Positions 34,281 through 43,180 of a DNA stretch of 64,000 nt are shown one piece after another. The notes beneath the pieces were generated by a model. That model did not search any database. It saw only the letters and a program-made list of their open reading frames with translations, and had not been told where the DNA came from. Source of the stretch: Virgibacillus profundi (lineage in GTDB: Bacteria > Bacillota > Bacilli > Bacillales > Amphibacillaceae); assembly GCF_002287375.1 (NCBI RefSeq), contig NZ_NPOA01000001.1, forward strand, positions 434,001 to 498,000, read 5' to 3'. Numbering within the stretch: position 1 is the stretch's first letter; the number at the start of each line of letters is the position of its first letter. Position numbers and translations under genes: made by a program.

Positions 34281-35039
34281 TTAACTTTTCTTTGGAATAT
34301 TTCTTCCGGACAAAAACCATCCACCGACTGCTATTAGAACCAGCACGGACCAGAAAGTAACCTGCCAGCCAGTAGTGTGTGCAAAGTTTTCATCCAGGAT
34401 ACCTACATGAGCAAGTGTAATAACTGCGAGTTTCACACCGACCCATGCAACGATCATATATGCCGTTGTTTCAAGTCCAGGTCGTTCATCAAGAAGTGTA
34501 ACAAACCAGTTTGCAGCATACTTAATTAAAATTAATCCTGCTATCCCTGCAATAACTACAATTATAAATTGTCCACCGTCCATACCACCGATTTGTGGTA
34601 ACGTTGTTTCCGGCAGAACAATGGCAAGCGCGACAGCTGCAAGAATCGAATCAACAGCAAAAGCAAGGTCTGCTAATCCAATTTTCGCTACTGTTGGCCA
34701 GAAGCCTTTACCGGCAGCTACTTTTTCTTCCTCTTCCTCCTGTTTTTCCTTGGAATTAAAACGGGATGCGATTATATGTTTCATCCCTAAATAGATAAGG
34801 TAAGCCGCACCAATTGCTTGAACCTGCCAAACATTCGCTATAAAGGAAATAGCAAATAGGGCTGCAAATCTAAAAATAAAGGCACCTATAATACCATAGT
34901 TAATTGCTCTCTTTTTTTCATCTGGCGGTAAATGTTTTGCTATTACCGCCATAACAAGTGCGTTGTCAGCAGACAGGATACCCTCTAATCCTATCAACAC
35001 CAATAATGTCCATGCATACTCCATCCAAATTGATTCCAC
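34281..35039 (-). CDS. TerC family membrane protein (Mn2+-responsive)
   Basis: A ~252-residue TerC protein with seven to eight helices. GLEGILSADNALVMAVIAKH near residue 17 and KIGLADLAFAVDSILAAVAL near 125 carry the acidic metal-site motifs. TerC/YkoY proteins export Mn2+, in some cases to metallate exported enzymes. Start is GTG at 35039 behind GAAGGGAG; the in-frame extension to 35084 is encoded by the riboswitch terminator and cannot be the start. The Mn2+ riboswitch directly upstream is independent support for the function. Confidence 0.93.
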   Translation of the reverse strand: MESIWMEYAWTLLVLIGLEGILSADNALVMAVIAKHLPPDEKKRAINYGIIGAFIFRFAALFAISFIANVWQVQAIGAAYLIYLGMKHIIASRFNSKEKQEEEEEKVAAGKGFWPTVAKIGLADLAFAVDSILAAVALAIVLPETTLPQIGGMDGGQFIIVVIAGIAGLILIKYAANWFVTLLDERPGLETTAYMIVAWVGVKLAVITLAHVGILDENFAHTTGWQVTFWSVLVLIAVGGWFLSGRNIPKKS

Positions 35040-35065
35040 GTACTTTTCTCCCTTCAGAAATAAAA

Positions 35066-35107
35066 AAATAGAGGCTTTCACCATTAATATGGTAAAGGCC
35101 CCTACCT
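35066..35107 (-). terminator. Mn2+ riboswitch expression-platform terminator
   Basis: AGGGGCCTTTACCAT and ATGGTGAAAGCCTCT form a long stem followed by ATTTTTTTA, just upstream of the terC start. Confidence 0.85.
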
Positions 35108-35235
35108 AAACAAATGACCTTCACCAGATTGGCAAAGGTCTTGCTAACAACACCGTACGTTGCCAGTAAAACCGAGAGTGTATGATTCTACTCTGTAATG
35201 ACGACTTTACTGTTAAAGCTACTCCCCTTTGAAAC
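35108..35235 (-). ncRNA. yybP-ykoY Mn2+ riboswitch
   Basis: On the minus strand the class landmarks occur: AAAGGGGAGTAGC at the start, a GTCGTC element, the central GGTTTTACTGGCAACGTACGG region, and GCAAGACCTTTGCC near the 3' end. The gene downstream is terC, the standard partner. Mn2+ binding is expected to favour antitermination. Confidence 0.92.
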
Positions 35236-35405
35236 TCTATTTTTAATTTAACCATTATCCTTTTTATATGTCAAGACTTTATTTAATTATACGGTGTACA
35301 TGCCTTAGTGTCTTTATTATTTGGTCAATACCAGGTTTTATACGTATTGTCATTAAACATGAACCCAACATAATTATTTTTAATTTAGGCTATTTTCGCA
35401 TAGAT
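35236..35405. other. Intergenic, terC promoter region
   Basis: AT-rich DNA upstream of the riboswitch; no reading frame or hairpin is convincing. Confidence 0.4.
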
Positions 35406-35790
35406 TGGGACTGCGATTAGTCGCCTCACCAAAAGACTTGTTGTTATCTGCTCCGTAGTCGATATAAAGTGCGACACAGTGAAAATTCATTTGCAAACGC
35501 TGGTTGAGAGCAGGGATTCGCTACGGAAACACATTTCGCTGGTATTCCGGTTACTATCGATGAACTGAATTAATAAACAATAAACAAAACATCAAACCAC
35601 CCCACCAGTTCGGGTGAGTGAAGGGCGGTGACTCCTGCGGAAATAGCATGTGTCTGAAGACCCCGCAGAGTGGTTTTCTCGAGGAGACTGAAGCCGTGCC
35701 CTAAGGATGCGCATCCGCCCGGAGCGATCCCAGACGGCAGCAATAGCACATGTTATTGGAATCAATCTCGATTTACTTCGCATTTTATAG
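35406..35790. repeat. Composite palindromic intergenic repeat, copy A
   Basis: Order: the GGGACTGC...CACC motif; module P (GCAAACGCTGGTTGAGAGCA then GGGATTCGCT, GGAAACACATTT); module Q (CACCAGTTCGGGTGAG, GGGCGGTGACTCCTGCGG, GACCCCGCAGAGTGGTTTTC, TCGAGGAG, CATCCGCCCGGAGCGATCCC). Module P lacks the internal GC-rich part present in copies B and C. GC content is well above that of neighbouring DNA. The ORFs within are fortuitous. Confidence 0.85.
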
Positions 35791-35849
35791 AAACTGTGAA
35801 AGTTATAAAAGCAATAAAATATACGAAAAGAGCCTTAATTTAAAACCAC

Positions 35850-35890
35850 GAAAAAAGGGACCCATACCTGTTCATAGGTAAAGGTCATAA
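35850..35890 (-). terminator. Terminator after pgcA
   Basis: ACCTAT/AGGTAT with outer GACC/GGTC pairs forms the stem, followed by CCTTTTTTC on the minus strand. Confidence 0.8.
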
Positions 35891-35940
35891 ATCAACGTTT
35901 ATTGCCAGCTAGGCCCAGAAAAATTTCTCATTACTTTTAT

Positions 35941-37677
35941 TTAATTAGATGAAACAATCCCCTCGATCAACTCATCCATCGTCTCTTTTAGTGCTGTTAA
36001 CTTTTGCTCACTTTCCTCACTACTATCTGCACAAACCCCAAAGTAACATTTAATCTTAGGCTCTGTACCTGATGGACGCAGACATACCCAGCTATCCTGC
36101 TCCAAAATAAATTTCATCATATTTTCTTTTGGCAGCTGAATGGTTTCTTTTTCTCCCCCGGCTAAAGTTCGTTCACCTGCTTGGTAATCCTCCACTTTTT
36201 CCACTTTAAATTGTGCTATTTCTGTTAATTGATTATTTCGGATTTCTTCCATGATTTTAACTATTTGCTCAGAGCCTTCTTTTCCTTTTAATGTAAGTGA
36301 AGACATACCTTCTAAATAAAACCCGTGCTTTTCATACAAAACATCCAATGCCTCAAGCAGTGTTTTTTCTTGTTTTTTCCAAAAGTATGCCATTTCACAA
36401 GCCATCACAGCAGCCTGGACTGCATCTTTATCACGTGCAAAACTGCTGATTAAATAGCCATAGCTCTCTTCATATCCAAATATAAACGTTTCGCCTGTTG
36501 CATCAAATTGGCGGATTTTCTCACCAATATATTTAAACCCTGTTAATGTATCAATTGTTTTTATACCATAAGCATCTGCAACAGCACGTCCAAGTTCAGA
36601 AGTTACTACTGTTTTCAGCATGCGTGCACTTTTTAACATAACTGGATCACTGTGAGAAAGAATATAATCAAGTAGTAATGCGCCCAATTGGTTCCCTGTT
36701 AAAACACGATATTCACCTGTATTGTCTTTTACTGCGACCCCTAAACGGTCTGCATCCGGGTCAGTTCCAAGCAGAATATCTGCATCCGTTTGTTTTCCCT
36801 GTTTGATCGCCAAGGTGAAAGCATGATGCTCTTCCGGATTTGGTGATTCCACTGTGGAAAACTCTGGATCCGGTTTTGCTTGCTCCTCTACAACACCTAC
36901 ATTTGCAAAGTTTAATTGATCCAGTCCGTTTGTAACAAGATCATAGGCAGTTCCATGTAATGGTGTGAAAACAATTTGCAGATCTTTTTGTTTCTCAATC
37001 TCTGCTGGTTCCAGTCTGGAAATTTGTTTTAACTGTTCCAGGTAAGCATTATCGATTTCTTTACCTACCCAATTAATCAATTCCTGCTTTTCCAATTCTT
37101 CATTTTCCATAAATGGTACTGATAATTCGTCTTTTGTTTCTTGAATCGAAGCAATAATTTCTGTTGCTTCATCTGGTGTAATCTGTCCACCGTCTTCATT
37201 GTATACTTTAAATCCATTGTATTCCGGCGGGTTATGACTTGCTGTAATCATCACACCTGCCACCGTGCCCAAATAGCGTACAGCAAAGGAAAGTAGTGGT
37301 GTAGGGCGTAATGAATCAAATACATATGTCCTTATCCCGTATGTGCCAAGAACTTTTGCTGTTTCTACTGCAAACTCCTGCGACATATATCTTGAATCAT
37401 ATGCAACAACTACACCACGGTCTTTTACATTTACCGTATTAATTAGTAAATAATTCGCCAGTCCATTAACTGCCTTTCTGATTGTATATATATTCATTCG
37501 GTTGATACCAGGCCCAAGGATTCCCCGCATGCCGCCGGTACCAAAAGTTAGTTCTTTATAAAATGCATCCTCCAATGATTCCTGATTAACTTTTATATTT
37601 TCCAGGTCCGATTTTAGTGATGGATCTAAATTTTGAAAGGAACTCCATTTATGATAGACTTTTTCCCAACTGCTCAT
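35941..37677 (-). CDS. pgcA: Alpha-phosphoglucomutase PgcA
   Basis: A ~578-residue phosphohexomutase that interconverts glucose-6-phosphate and glucose-1-phosphate for UDP-glucose, glycolipid and teichoic acid glucosylation. Four-domain family signatures are present: TASHNPPEYNGFK with the phosphoserine near residue 145, metal loop GTDPDADRLGV near 305, FGYEESYGYLI near 400, and phosphate loop RPSGTEPKIKCYFGV near 540. The ATG at 37677 behind GGGGGG is used; residues before it belong to an upstream extension. Monocistronic. Confidence 0.95.
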   Translation of the reverse strand: MSSWEKVYHKWSSFQNLDPSLKSDLENIKVNQESLEDAFYKELTFGTGGMRGILGPGINRMNIYTIRKAVNGLANYLLINTVNVKDRGVVVAYDSRYMSQEFAVETAKVLGTYGIRTYVFDSLRPTPLLSFAVRYLGTVAGVMITASHNPPEYNGFKVYNEDGGQITPDEATEIIASIQETKDELSVPFMENEELEKQELINWVGKEIDNAYLEQLKQISRLEPAEIEKQKDLQIVFTPLHGTAYDLVTNGLDQLNFANVGVVEEQAKPDPEFSTVESPNPEEHHAFTLAIKQGKQTDADILLGTDPDADRLGVAVKDNTGEYRVLTGNQLGALLLDYILSHSDPVMLKSARMLKTVVTSELGRAVADAYGIKTIDTLTGFKYIGEKIRQFDATGETFIFGYEESYGYLISSFARDKDAVQAAVMACEMAYFWKKQEKTLLEALDVLYEKHGFYLEGMSSLTLKGKEGSEQIVKIMEEIRNNQLTEIAQFKVEKVEDYQAGERTLAGGEKETIQLPKENMMKFILEQDSWVCLRPSGTEPKIKCYFGVCADSSEESEQKLTALKETMDELIEGIVSSN

Positions 37678-37881
37678 ATAATATATCCCCCCACCCAAGT
37701 TCTTATTAGTTCTATAAGCTCAAATTTTAGCACACTTTTATTGAATATTCTATGACTTATTTACCAAAATAGTTTAAGTCAGTTCTTTTATGGTGAAAAT
37801 ATTAAAATAAATGTATCGTTTACTTCCTATTATTGTAATTTATCGTTAGAATAATAGATATAGAAAAACGAAAAGAAAGTT

Positions 37882-38985
37882 GTGATAGTCTTGCTCAATA
37901 AACGATGGTTTCAGTTTCTGGTATTTTTTATTTTGGTCTTTTCGCTGATCCTACTAATTTCTGCAGCAGATTTTATTTTTGTACCGGTGTTGAAATATGT
38001 GGGAGCTGTTGCCTTCCCGTTAATTGGTGCAGGTATTCTGTTTTATTTGACCAAACCAGTAATGCATTTTTTTGAAAGGTTTAAAATCCACCGCATCATA
38101 TCTATTGTACTTGTATTTCTATTATTAATTTTACTTGGATTTTTATTTGTGATGTATATTTGGCCTATCGCTCAGAAGCAGTTTACAAATCTCATTGACA
38201 GCATTCCCGGTATGATTACATCAGGGGAAAATTTCATTGATTATTGGCAGGCTAATTATACAAGTATCCCTGAACAGGTGATTACTGCCATTAATGATTT
38301 TACTGCCAACATCCCATCCCATATAGAAAACATATCCAAAAACATCTTTGGATTTATAGGAGGATTTATTGGTCAGGTTATTAGTATTGTTGCAGGGATT
38401 GTGTTAATTCCTTTCTTCCTTTTCTTTATGTTAAAGGATGGAGATAAATTTTTACCTTTTGTAACTCGAATTTTTACACCTAAAAAGGCAAAAAATATTC
38501 GTTCTTTATTCAGCAAAATTGATGAAACGTTAACTGCCTTTATTCAAGGACAGCTGATTGTCAGCTTTGCTGTAGGTGTATTATTATTCATAGGCTATCT
38601 CATTATTGGCTTGGAATATTCGTTAACACTCTCCTTATTCGCAATGCTGATGAACGTTATTCCATTTGTCGGGCCATTTATTGCAGTAATTCCTGCACTG
38701 CTCGTTGGCGTGTTTCAGGATCCAATGATGGTTGTTTGGGTATCTATTGTTATGATAGCTGCACAGCAAATTGAAAGTAATTTAATTTCACCTAATGTTA
38801 TGGGACGTGCACTCGATTTACACCCGTTAACCGTAATTACAGTAATCCTGGCAGCTGGAAGTATCGGAGGGTTTATGGGCATTCTGTTTGCAGTACCATT
38901 TTATTCAGTTTTAAAAACTATAATTATCCATTTTTATAAGACATATGAAGAATCAAAGAAGAAGAAAGAGGATGCGTTAATTTAA
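37882..38985 (+). CDS. AI-2E family transporter (UPF0118 permease)
   Basis: A 367-residue permease with seven to eight helices. It carries the central periplasmic-like region (IPGMITSGENFIDYW) and the family signature LLMNVIPFVGPFIAVIPALL-like MLMNVIPFVGPFIAVIPALL near 255-275, then LISPNVMGRALDLHPLTV. Family members export AI-2 or act as Na+(Li+)/H+ antiporters in halophilic Bacillaceae, which may be the better guess here. The GTG start is tentative (TTG four codons on is possible). Confidence 0.88.
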   Translation: MIVLLNKRWFQFLVFFILVFSLILLISAADFIFVPVLKYVGAVAFPLIGAGILFYLTKPVMHFFERFKIHRIISIVLVFLLLILLGFLFVMYIWPIAQKQFTNLIDSIPGMITSGENFIDYWQANYTSIPEQVITAINDFTANIPSHIENISKNIFGFIGGFIGQVISIVAGIVLIPFFLFFMLKDGDKFLPFVTRIFTPKKAKNIRSLFSKIDETLTAFIQGQLIVSFAVGVLLFIGYLIIGLEYSLTLSLFAMLMNVIPFVGPFIAVIPALLVGVFQDPMMVVWVSIVMIAAQQIESNLISPNVMGRALDLHPLTVITVILAAGSIGGFMGILFAVPFYSVLKTIIIHFYKTYEESKKKKEDALI

Positions 38986-38987
38986 GC

Positions 38988-39024
38988 AATAAGCGAGCAG
39001 TCCATGATGGGGTGCTCGCTTTTC
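38988..39024 (+). terminator. Terminator after the AI-2E-family gene
   Basis: AAGCGAGCA and TGCTCGCTT form a 9-bp stem followed by TTCAC; it may also serve the convergent GNAT gene. Confidence 0.8.
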
Positions 39025-39028
39025 ACAC

Positions 39029-39862
39029 CTAAAGTTTATATACAATCGATGAACCTGCCTCATAATAGCCTATTTTTTTATAAATGCTATTGGATGTTGG
39101 GTTAGTACTGTCGGTATAGAGACTGCAAAATTGAAACCCTTCATCAAGTATCTTTTGACTCAGGTGCGCTACAGTACTTGTTGCATACCCTTTTTTCTTA
39201 AATTTATCCGGAGTAAATACAGCATTAATTGTTGCCCCATTTTTTGTCTTTCTTGATCTATTTGCCATGGAAACAAGCTGCCCGTCTATCTGCCACAAAT
39301 AGATGCTCCGGTTATCGATAAATCTTGTTGCCATTTGTTCGGCTCGGGTTTGTGCAATCAATTCATTGGCTTCCTGCCCAAATTGATATAGCCAGTCAGC
39401 AATCAATGGGAAATGTTTTCTAGCAGCGTGGATTAATTTTCCACCATTTCGCAGTTCGGACTGCACTTCATCCAATTGGTATATTAATTGATTCATATGT
39501 ATAACCGCTTTTTTATTCGTCAATTCCTGCCAAAGCTCCACAAACCTTCCTGTTTTAGCTATAGGACCCAAAACCCCCGGTACTTCCAGGTTTTTCTGGT
39601 AGATGGATTTTGCTACTGCTTCGATTGTGTCTTGATCCACATTTTCAACATCAGCTAATATCCAATTATTCGGTGGTGTTTGCATAAATGCGTAGACAAT
39701 ATTTCCTTCTTTTTCAACATAACCGAGGTGACATTCAGCCTTATGTGTCAATAGGCGATCCAGAAGACCAAGCATTAGATTGTTACACGCTTCTTTCTTT
39801 AAGAGCAATTCTTCTACTATATTGAGATATTCATTAACAGATGCAGCAAATGTTACTTTCAT
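39029..39862 (-). CDS. GNAT family N-acetyltransferase
   Basis: A 277-residue protein with a C-terminal GNAT domain (about 155-277): GATINAVFTPDKFKKKGYAT followed by STVAHLSQKILDEGF is the acetyl-CoA-binding region, and YTDSTNPTSNSIYKKIGYYE the motif B part. The N-terminal half resembles the YjcK/FR47-like two-lobed proteins. Substrate unknown. AAAAGGGGG precedes the ATG. Confidence 0.85.
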   Translation of the reverse strand: MKVTFAASVNEYLNIVEELLLKKEACNNLMLGLLDRLLTHKAECHLGYVEKEGNIVYAFMQTPPNNWILADVENVDQDTIEAVAKSIYQKNLEVPGVLGPIAKTGRFVELWQELTNKKAVIHMNQLIYQLDEVQSELRNGGKLIHAARKHFPLIADWLYQFGQEANELIAQTRAEQMATRFIDNRSIYLWQIDGQLVSMANRSRKTKNGATINAVFTPDKFKKKGYATSTVAHLSQKILDEGFQFCSLYTDSTNPTSNSIYKKIGYYEAGSSIVYKL

Positions 39863-39899
39863 CGATAATCCCCCTTTTATTTACTTATTTTCTAAAAAG

Positions 39900-40350
39900 T
39901 TTGGAGCTGCGCACTGCTCACCCCATCGAAAAATTTTGTTGTTTCTGTCATAAAAGATGTAAACTGCGACGTATGCGCTTGGTTATTTTCCGCTGCGGAC
40001 CGTTGCTTTCCGCGGGCACGGCTTCAGTCTCCTCGAGAAAACCAATCTGCGGGGTCTTCAGACACGTGCTTTTCCCGCAGGAGTCAACGGTCCTCCGCTC
40101 CAAACAACCGCATAAATGTGCAAGTATTTGTTTAAATTAATCAAGAAATTTTTAAAAAATTTTAAAGCACAATTCCAGCGGAGGAAACACATTGAAGACT
40201 CCTGCGGGAGGAAAGGCATAGGTGAGACCCCGGAGTGCGTAGCATGAGGAGGCTCACCAGCCGCCCGCGGAAAGCGAAATGTGTTTCCGCAGCGAATCCC
40301 TGCTCTCAACCAGCGTTTGCAAATGAATTTTCACTGTGTCGCACTTTCTA
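39900..40350. repeat. Composite palindromic intergenic repeat, copy B
   Basis: Begins with the degenerate GGAGCTGCGCACTGCTCACC motif. Module Q follows in reverse orientation (TTTCCGCGGGCACGGCTTCA, CTCCTCGAGAAAACC, GCGGGGTCTTCAGACACGTG, CCCGCAGGAGTC). Module P then follows, also reversed but with its full GC-rich interior (GACTCCTGCGGGAGGAAAGG, GGCTCACCAGCCGCCCGCGG, CAACCAGCGTTTGC). No gene is present. Confidence 0.88.
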
Positions 40351-40486
40351 TCCAATGCGAAGTCTAAAAAGCAATAAAACTTACAAAAGAAGCCTTACTA
40401 AAAAGAGCCTCTATTAAAAATAATAAAGAAATTTCTTGTTTTGTAAAGAGAAATTCAGCTACACTGGAGTATAGAGGTGATTAATT

Positions 40487-40669
40487 ATGGAAAGAAAAGA
40501 ATTGGAAGATCAGCTGATTGAATTGAAATCAGACTATGTTCGTATACAAGGTGATATGGATAAATTGGAATATGTACGTGGAAGAGTATCCTCTGCTGAG
40601 GAGCAGCTCATTCGGTTGGAAGAAGAAATTGCTGAGGTTAATCGAAAGCTGGAAGAAATACCGGAATAA
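40487..40669 (+). CDS. SE1832-type small coiled-coil protein
   Basis: A 60-residue protein that is one long charged helix with heptad Leu/Ile spacing, from MERKELEDQLIELKSDYVRI to EEEIAEVNRKLEEIPE. It matches the short SE1832 family of Firmicutes in length and pattern, function unknown. AGAGGTGATTA precedes the ATG and a terminator follows the stop, so it is a free-standing gene. Confidence 0.82.
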   Translation: MERKELEDQLIELKSDYVRIQGDMDKLEYVRGRVSSAEEQLIRLEEEIAEVNRKLEEIPE

Positions 40670-40675
40670 AAAAAC

Positions 40676-40713
40676 AAAGAGGCTTCCCCGTGATGAGGTA
40701 AGCCTCTTTTTGG
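40676..40713 (+). terminator. Terminator after the coiled-coil gene
   Basis: AAAGAGGCTT and AAGCCTCTTT form a 10-bp stem followed by TTTGG. Confidence 0.88.
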
Positions 40714-40857
40714 TAAATAGGAAAGTATAAAAACTTTCCTATTTGCATAAGTGCACAAAGGAAAGCTGCGTGAGCAATGCTTCGCAGACGAAAAAGGAAT
40801 TTTTCGTTGTACAAAGGCTGTCACCCAAAAGCTTGGTGACAACCAAGTTTTCTAATA

Positions 40858-42729
40858 TTAATTCTTACTCTTATTCTTATTCCCATTCCCATTTCTCTGA
40901 TTTTCCAGTCTTGCCTGGATTTTTGCTTTTTCCTTGTTCGGAGGTGTTAAACTTATAATTTTGTCACCAACTTGCGGCACTGTTTGCATTTCCTCTGAAT
41001 AAAATTTAAGCTGACCAGACGGTTTAATCAAATATAGGAATACGGTCGAGTTATCTTTTTCTTCTACATACTGCTTATAATTAAATGCCTTTGTTAAATT
41101 CGTTATTCTAAACACATAGCCATTGCTTAGTTTATCATTTAAATCATCCATTGAAAATTTCTTATCAAATAGAATTCTTCCCCCAACCTTAGAGACAATC
41201 TCACTGGAATATTTATATCTCTGATGCGTATATGGACTGATTTTGAAAACATTCGTTCTTCCATATTCAGGCATAAAAGTTGTACAAACCAATGAGTTAA
41301 AGGCATGATCATCAGTTACTGCAAGTAAAAAGTCGTATGGAATCGTATCCAGGTTATATTCTGTCTGTTCAGAAAGCATATTACCATGATAGAACGGAAT
41401 ACCCGCTTCACGTGCTTTACGTAAATTCTGCCATGAATAATCCACAATCACAACGGGCACCTTCTCCTTGGTTAGTGATTTTGCCAGTTCGACAGTGAAT
41501 GGATTACTGCCAATAATTAATGTCCCTGGTTTTCCTTCCATTGAAAGCCCGAGCTTTTTCGCCAATGGGCCGATAGTGAAACCATGTGCAACAACAGTGA
41601 AGAATACCAGTGCAAAGGTTAATGTTGTTAAAATATTTGCATCTTCATAACCGGCATCCAGCAGGATTGAGGCAAAGTAGCCCGATACAGTCAAAGCAAC
41701 AATCCCTCTCGGCGCAATCCACCCTACCAAAGCTTTTTCATTGAATGTTAACGCTGTTCCCATTGTCGATATAAATATTGATAATGGACGCACAATGAAC
41801 ATCATTAATAGTACATACCCTAAAATATTTGGTTTGAATATATGAAGCAATGTTTCCAACTCCAGAGAAGCTGTCAGCATAATAAATATGGTTGAAATTA
41901 AAAGTATTGAAATGTTTTCCTTAAAATGACGCATATCGGAAATGGAGCTGATTCCCATATTTGCTAATGTAATACCCATGGCAGTCACAGATAAAAGTCC
42001 TGTTTCATGCATGACCAAATCTGCTCCTGTAAAACAGATAATTACCGTGACAATAACTGCGGGAGACTTGAGGAATTCCGGGATATGGCCCGTTTCAAAC
42101 ATCCACCCCAGCCCTCTACCAAATACCCAACCTAAGATTATCGCAAAGAAGGATGCTGCGAAAAACAGCAGTAACTTTGTTCCATCAGGATCAACAGCTG
42201 TGATATATACAATAATTTCAAAGGCAAAAACAGCAAGAAGTGCACCGATGGGATCAACGATTATACCTTCCCATTTTAAGATCCTTGCAGGCCTCGGTTT
42301 TAATTTTGATTGTCTTAGCAATGGCAAAATAACCGTGGGACCTGTAACAATGAACAAACCACCAATAACGAAAGCTACTGCCCAGGATAAACCTGCTATA
42401 TAATGTGCCGTTAATGAACCAAGTATCCAAGCTATGAATGCTCCGACTGTAGAGATTCTAAAGATTGGCTTACCAATGCCACGGAGTTCTTTAAAGCTTA
42501 AATTTAAGCTTCCTTCAAAAAGAATTATTGCAACGGCTACAGATATAATTGGACTATATAAACCACCAAAGTCTTCACCGGGATTAATAATACCGAAGAT
42601 TGGCCCGACGAGCAGTCCTGCAACGGACATTAATACAATGGCTGGCATTCGATAACGCCACGCTAACCATTGAGACCCAATTCCCAAAAGACCTATCAGC
42701 GTGATTTCAAACAACAAAGACGGAAACAT
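40858..42729 (-). CDS. CPA1-type cation:proton antiporter with C-terminal RCK-like domain
   Basis: A 623-residue protein. The first ~400 residues are 12 or 13 helices of the Na+(K+)/H+ exchanger fold, with FTGADLVMHETGLLSVTAMG and WIAPRGIVALTVSGYFASIL as core motifs. From about 405, GTLIIGSNPFTVELAKSLTK opens a TrkA-N-like nucleotide-binding domain, and IISLTPPNKEKA lies in a TrkA-C-like end. The regulatory domain suggests gating by NAD(H) or nucleotides and a role in K+/Na+ and pH homeostasis. The C-terminus is Asn/Lys-rich. GGGGGG precedes the ATG. Confidence 0.9.
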   Translation of the reverse strand: MFPSLLFEITLIGLLGIGSQWLAWRYRMPAIVLMSVAGLLVGPIFGIINPGEDFGGLYSPIISVAVAIILFEGSLNLSFKELRGIGKPIFRISTVGAFIAWILGSLTAHYIAGLSWAVAFVIGGLFIVTGPTVILPLLRQSKLKPRPARILKWEGIIVDPIGALLAVFAFEIIVYITAVDPDGTKLLLFFAASFFAIILGWVFGRGLGWMFETGHIPEFLKSPAVIVTVIICFTGADLVMHETGLLSVTAMGITLANMGISSISDMRHFKENISILLISTIFIMLTASLELETLLHIFKPNILGYVLLMMFIVRPLSIFISTMGTALTFNEKALVGWIAPRGIVALTVSGYFASILLDAGYEDANILTTLTFALVFFTVVAHGFTIGPLAKKLGLSMEGKPGTLIIGSNPFTVELAKSLTKEKVPVVIVDYSWQNLRKAREAGIPFYHGNMLSEQTEYNLDTIPYDFLLAVTDDHAFNSLVCTTFMPEYGRTNVFKISPYTHQRYKYSSEIVSKVGGRILFDKKFSMDDLNDKLSNGYVFRITNLTKAFNYKQYVEEKDNSTVFLYLIKPSGQLKFYSEEMQTVPQVGDKIISLTPPNKEKAKIQARLENQRNGNGNKNKSKN

Positions 42730-43180
42730 TTCATCCCCCCACTCAAATAATTTATAAAGATATTCTATATAGGAAAGTGTAGAATGTAAACAATTGTGTT
42801 CGGGATCTTTTAAGTATATTTGACTTTCCTTAAAGTCTTAATTGCCGAAAGCCTTGATACACTGATATCTTATCTCAATTTCCCTTTTCTAACCGTGTAA
42901 AAAAGCTTAACCTATTACTTTGAATTGTCATGAAAATGTTGTAAATATTTTCAAAAGTCAATTGACAGTTAATACCCTTCTTGTTAAGATTGTCCTTGCT
43001 TTAGGATGGTTCTGAAGAAAATAACAAATTCAGTAAATAAATGTCACTATTATTATCTGATAATAGCAAAAATTATATTCTTCCTGTTTTAACCAATACT
43101 AGACATTATCCGAATGACCGTTTACATGTCTTGGTAGCCAATATAATAAAACAAACAATGTACCAGGGGGCTTACTCATC
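42730..43180. other. Divergent regulatory gap upstream of brnQ
   Basis: 450 bases without a gene. It contains one strong promoter-like element for the plus strand (TTGACA at 42962-42967, 17-base spacer, TAAGAT at 42985-42990), giving an untranslated leader of about 180 bases before brnQ. No T-box specifier/GGTGG-type antiterminator and no clear CodY box was found. Confidence 0.5.

Noticed and set aside
35592-35783. Frames within the GC-rich composite repeats (also 40058-40309 and 60683-60946)
   Set aside because: They differ between copies, read from palindromic DNA and lack start signals.
42730-43180. T-box leader for brnQ
   Set aside because: No T-box consensus (AGGGTGGNACCGCG-like) sequence or matching specifier hairpin was found.
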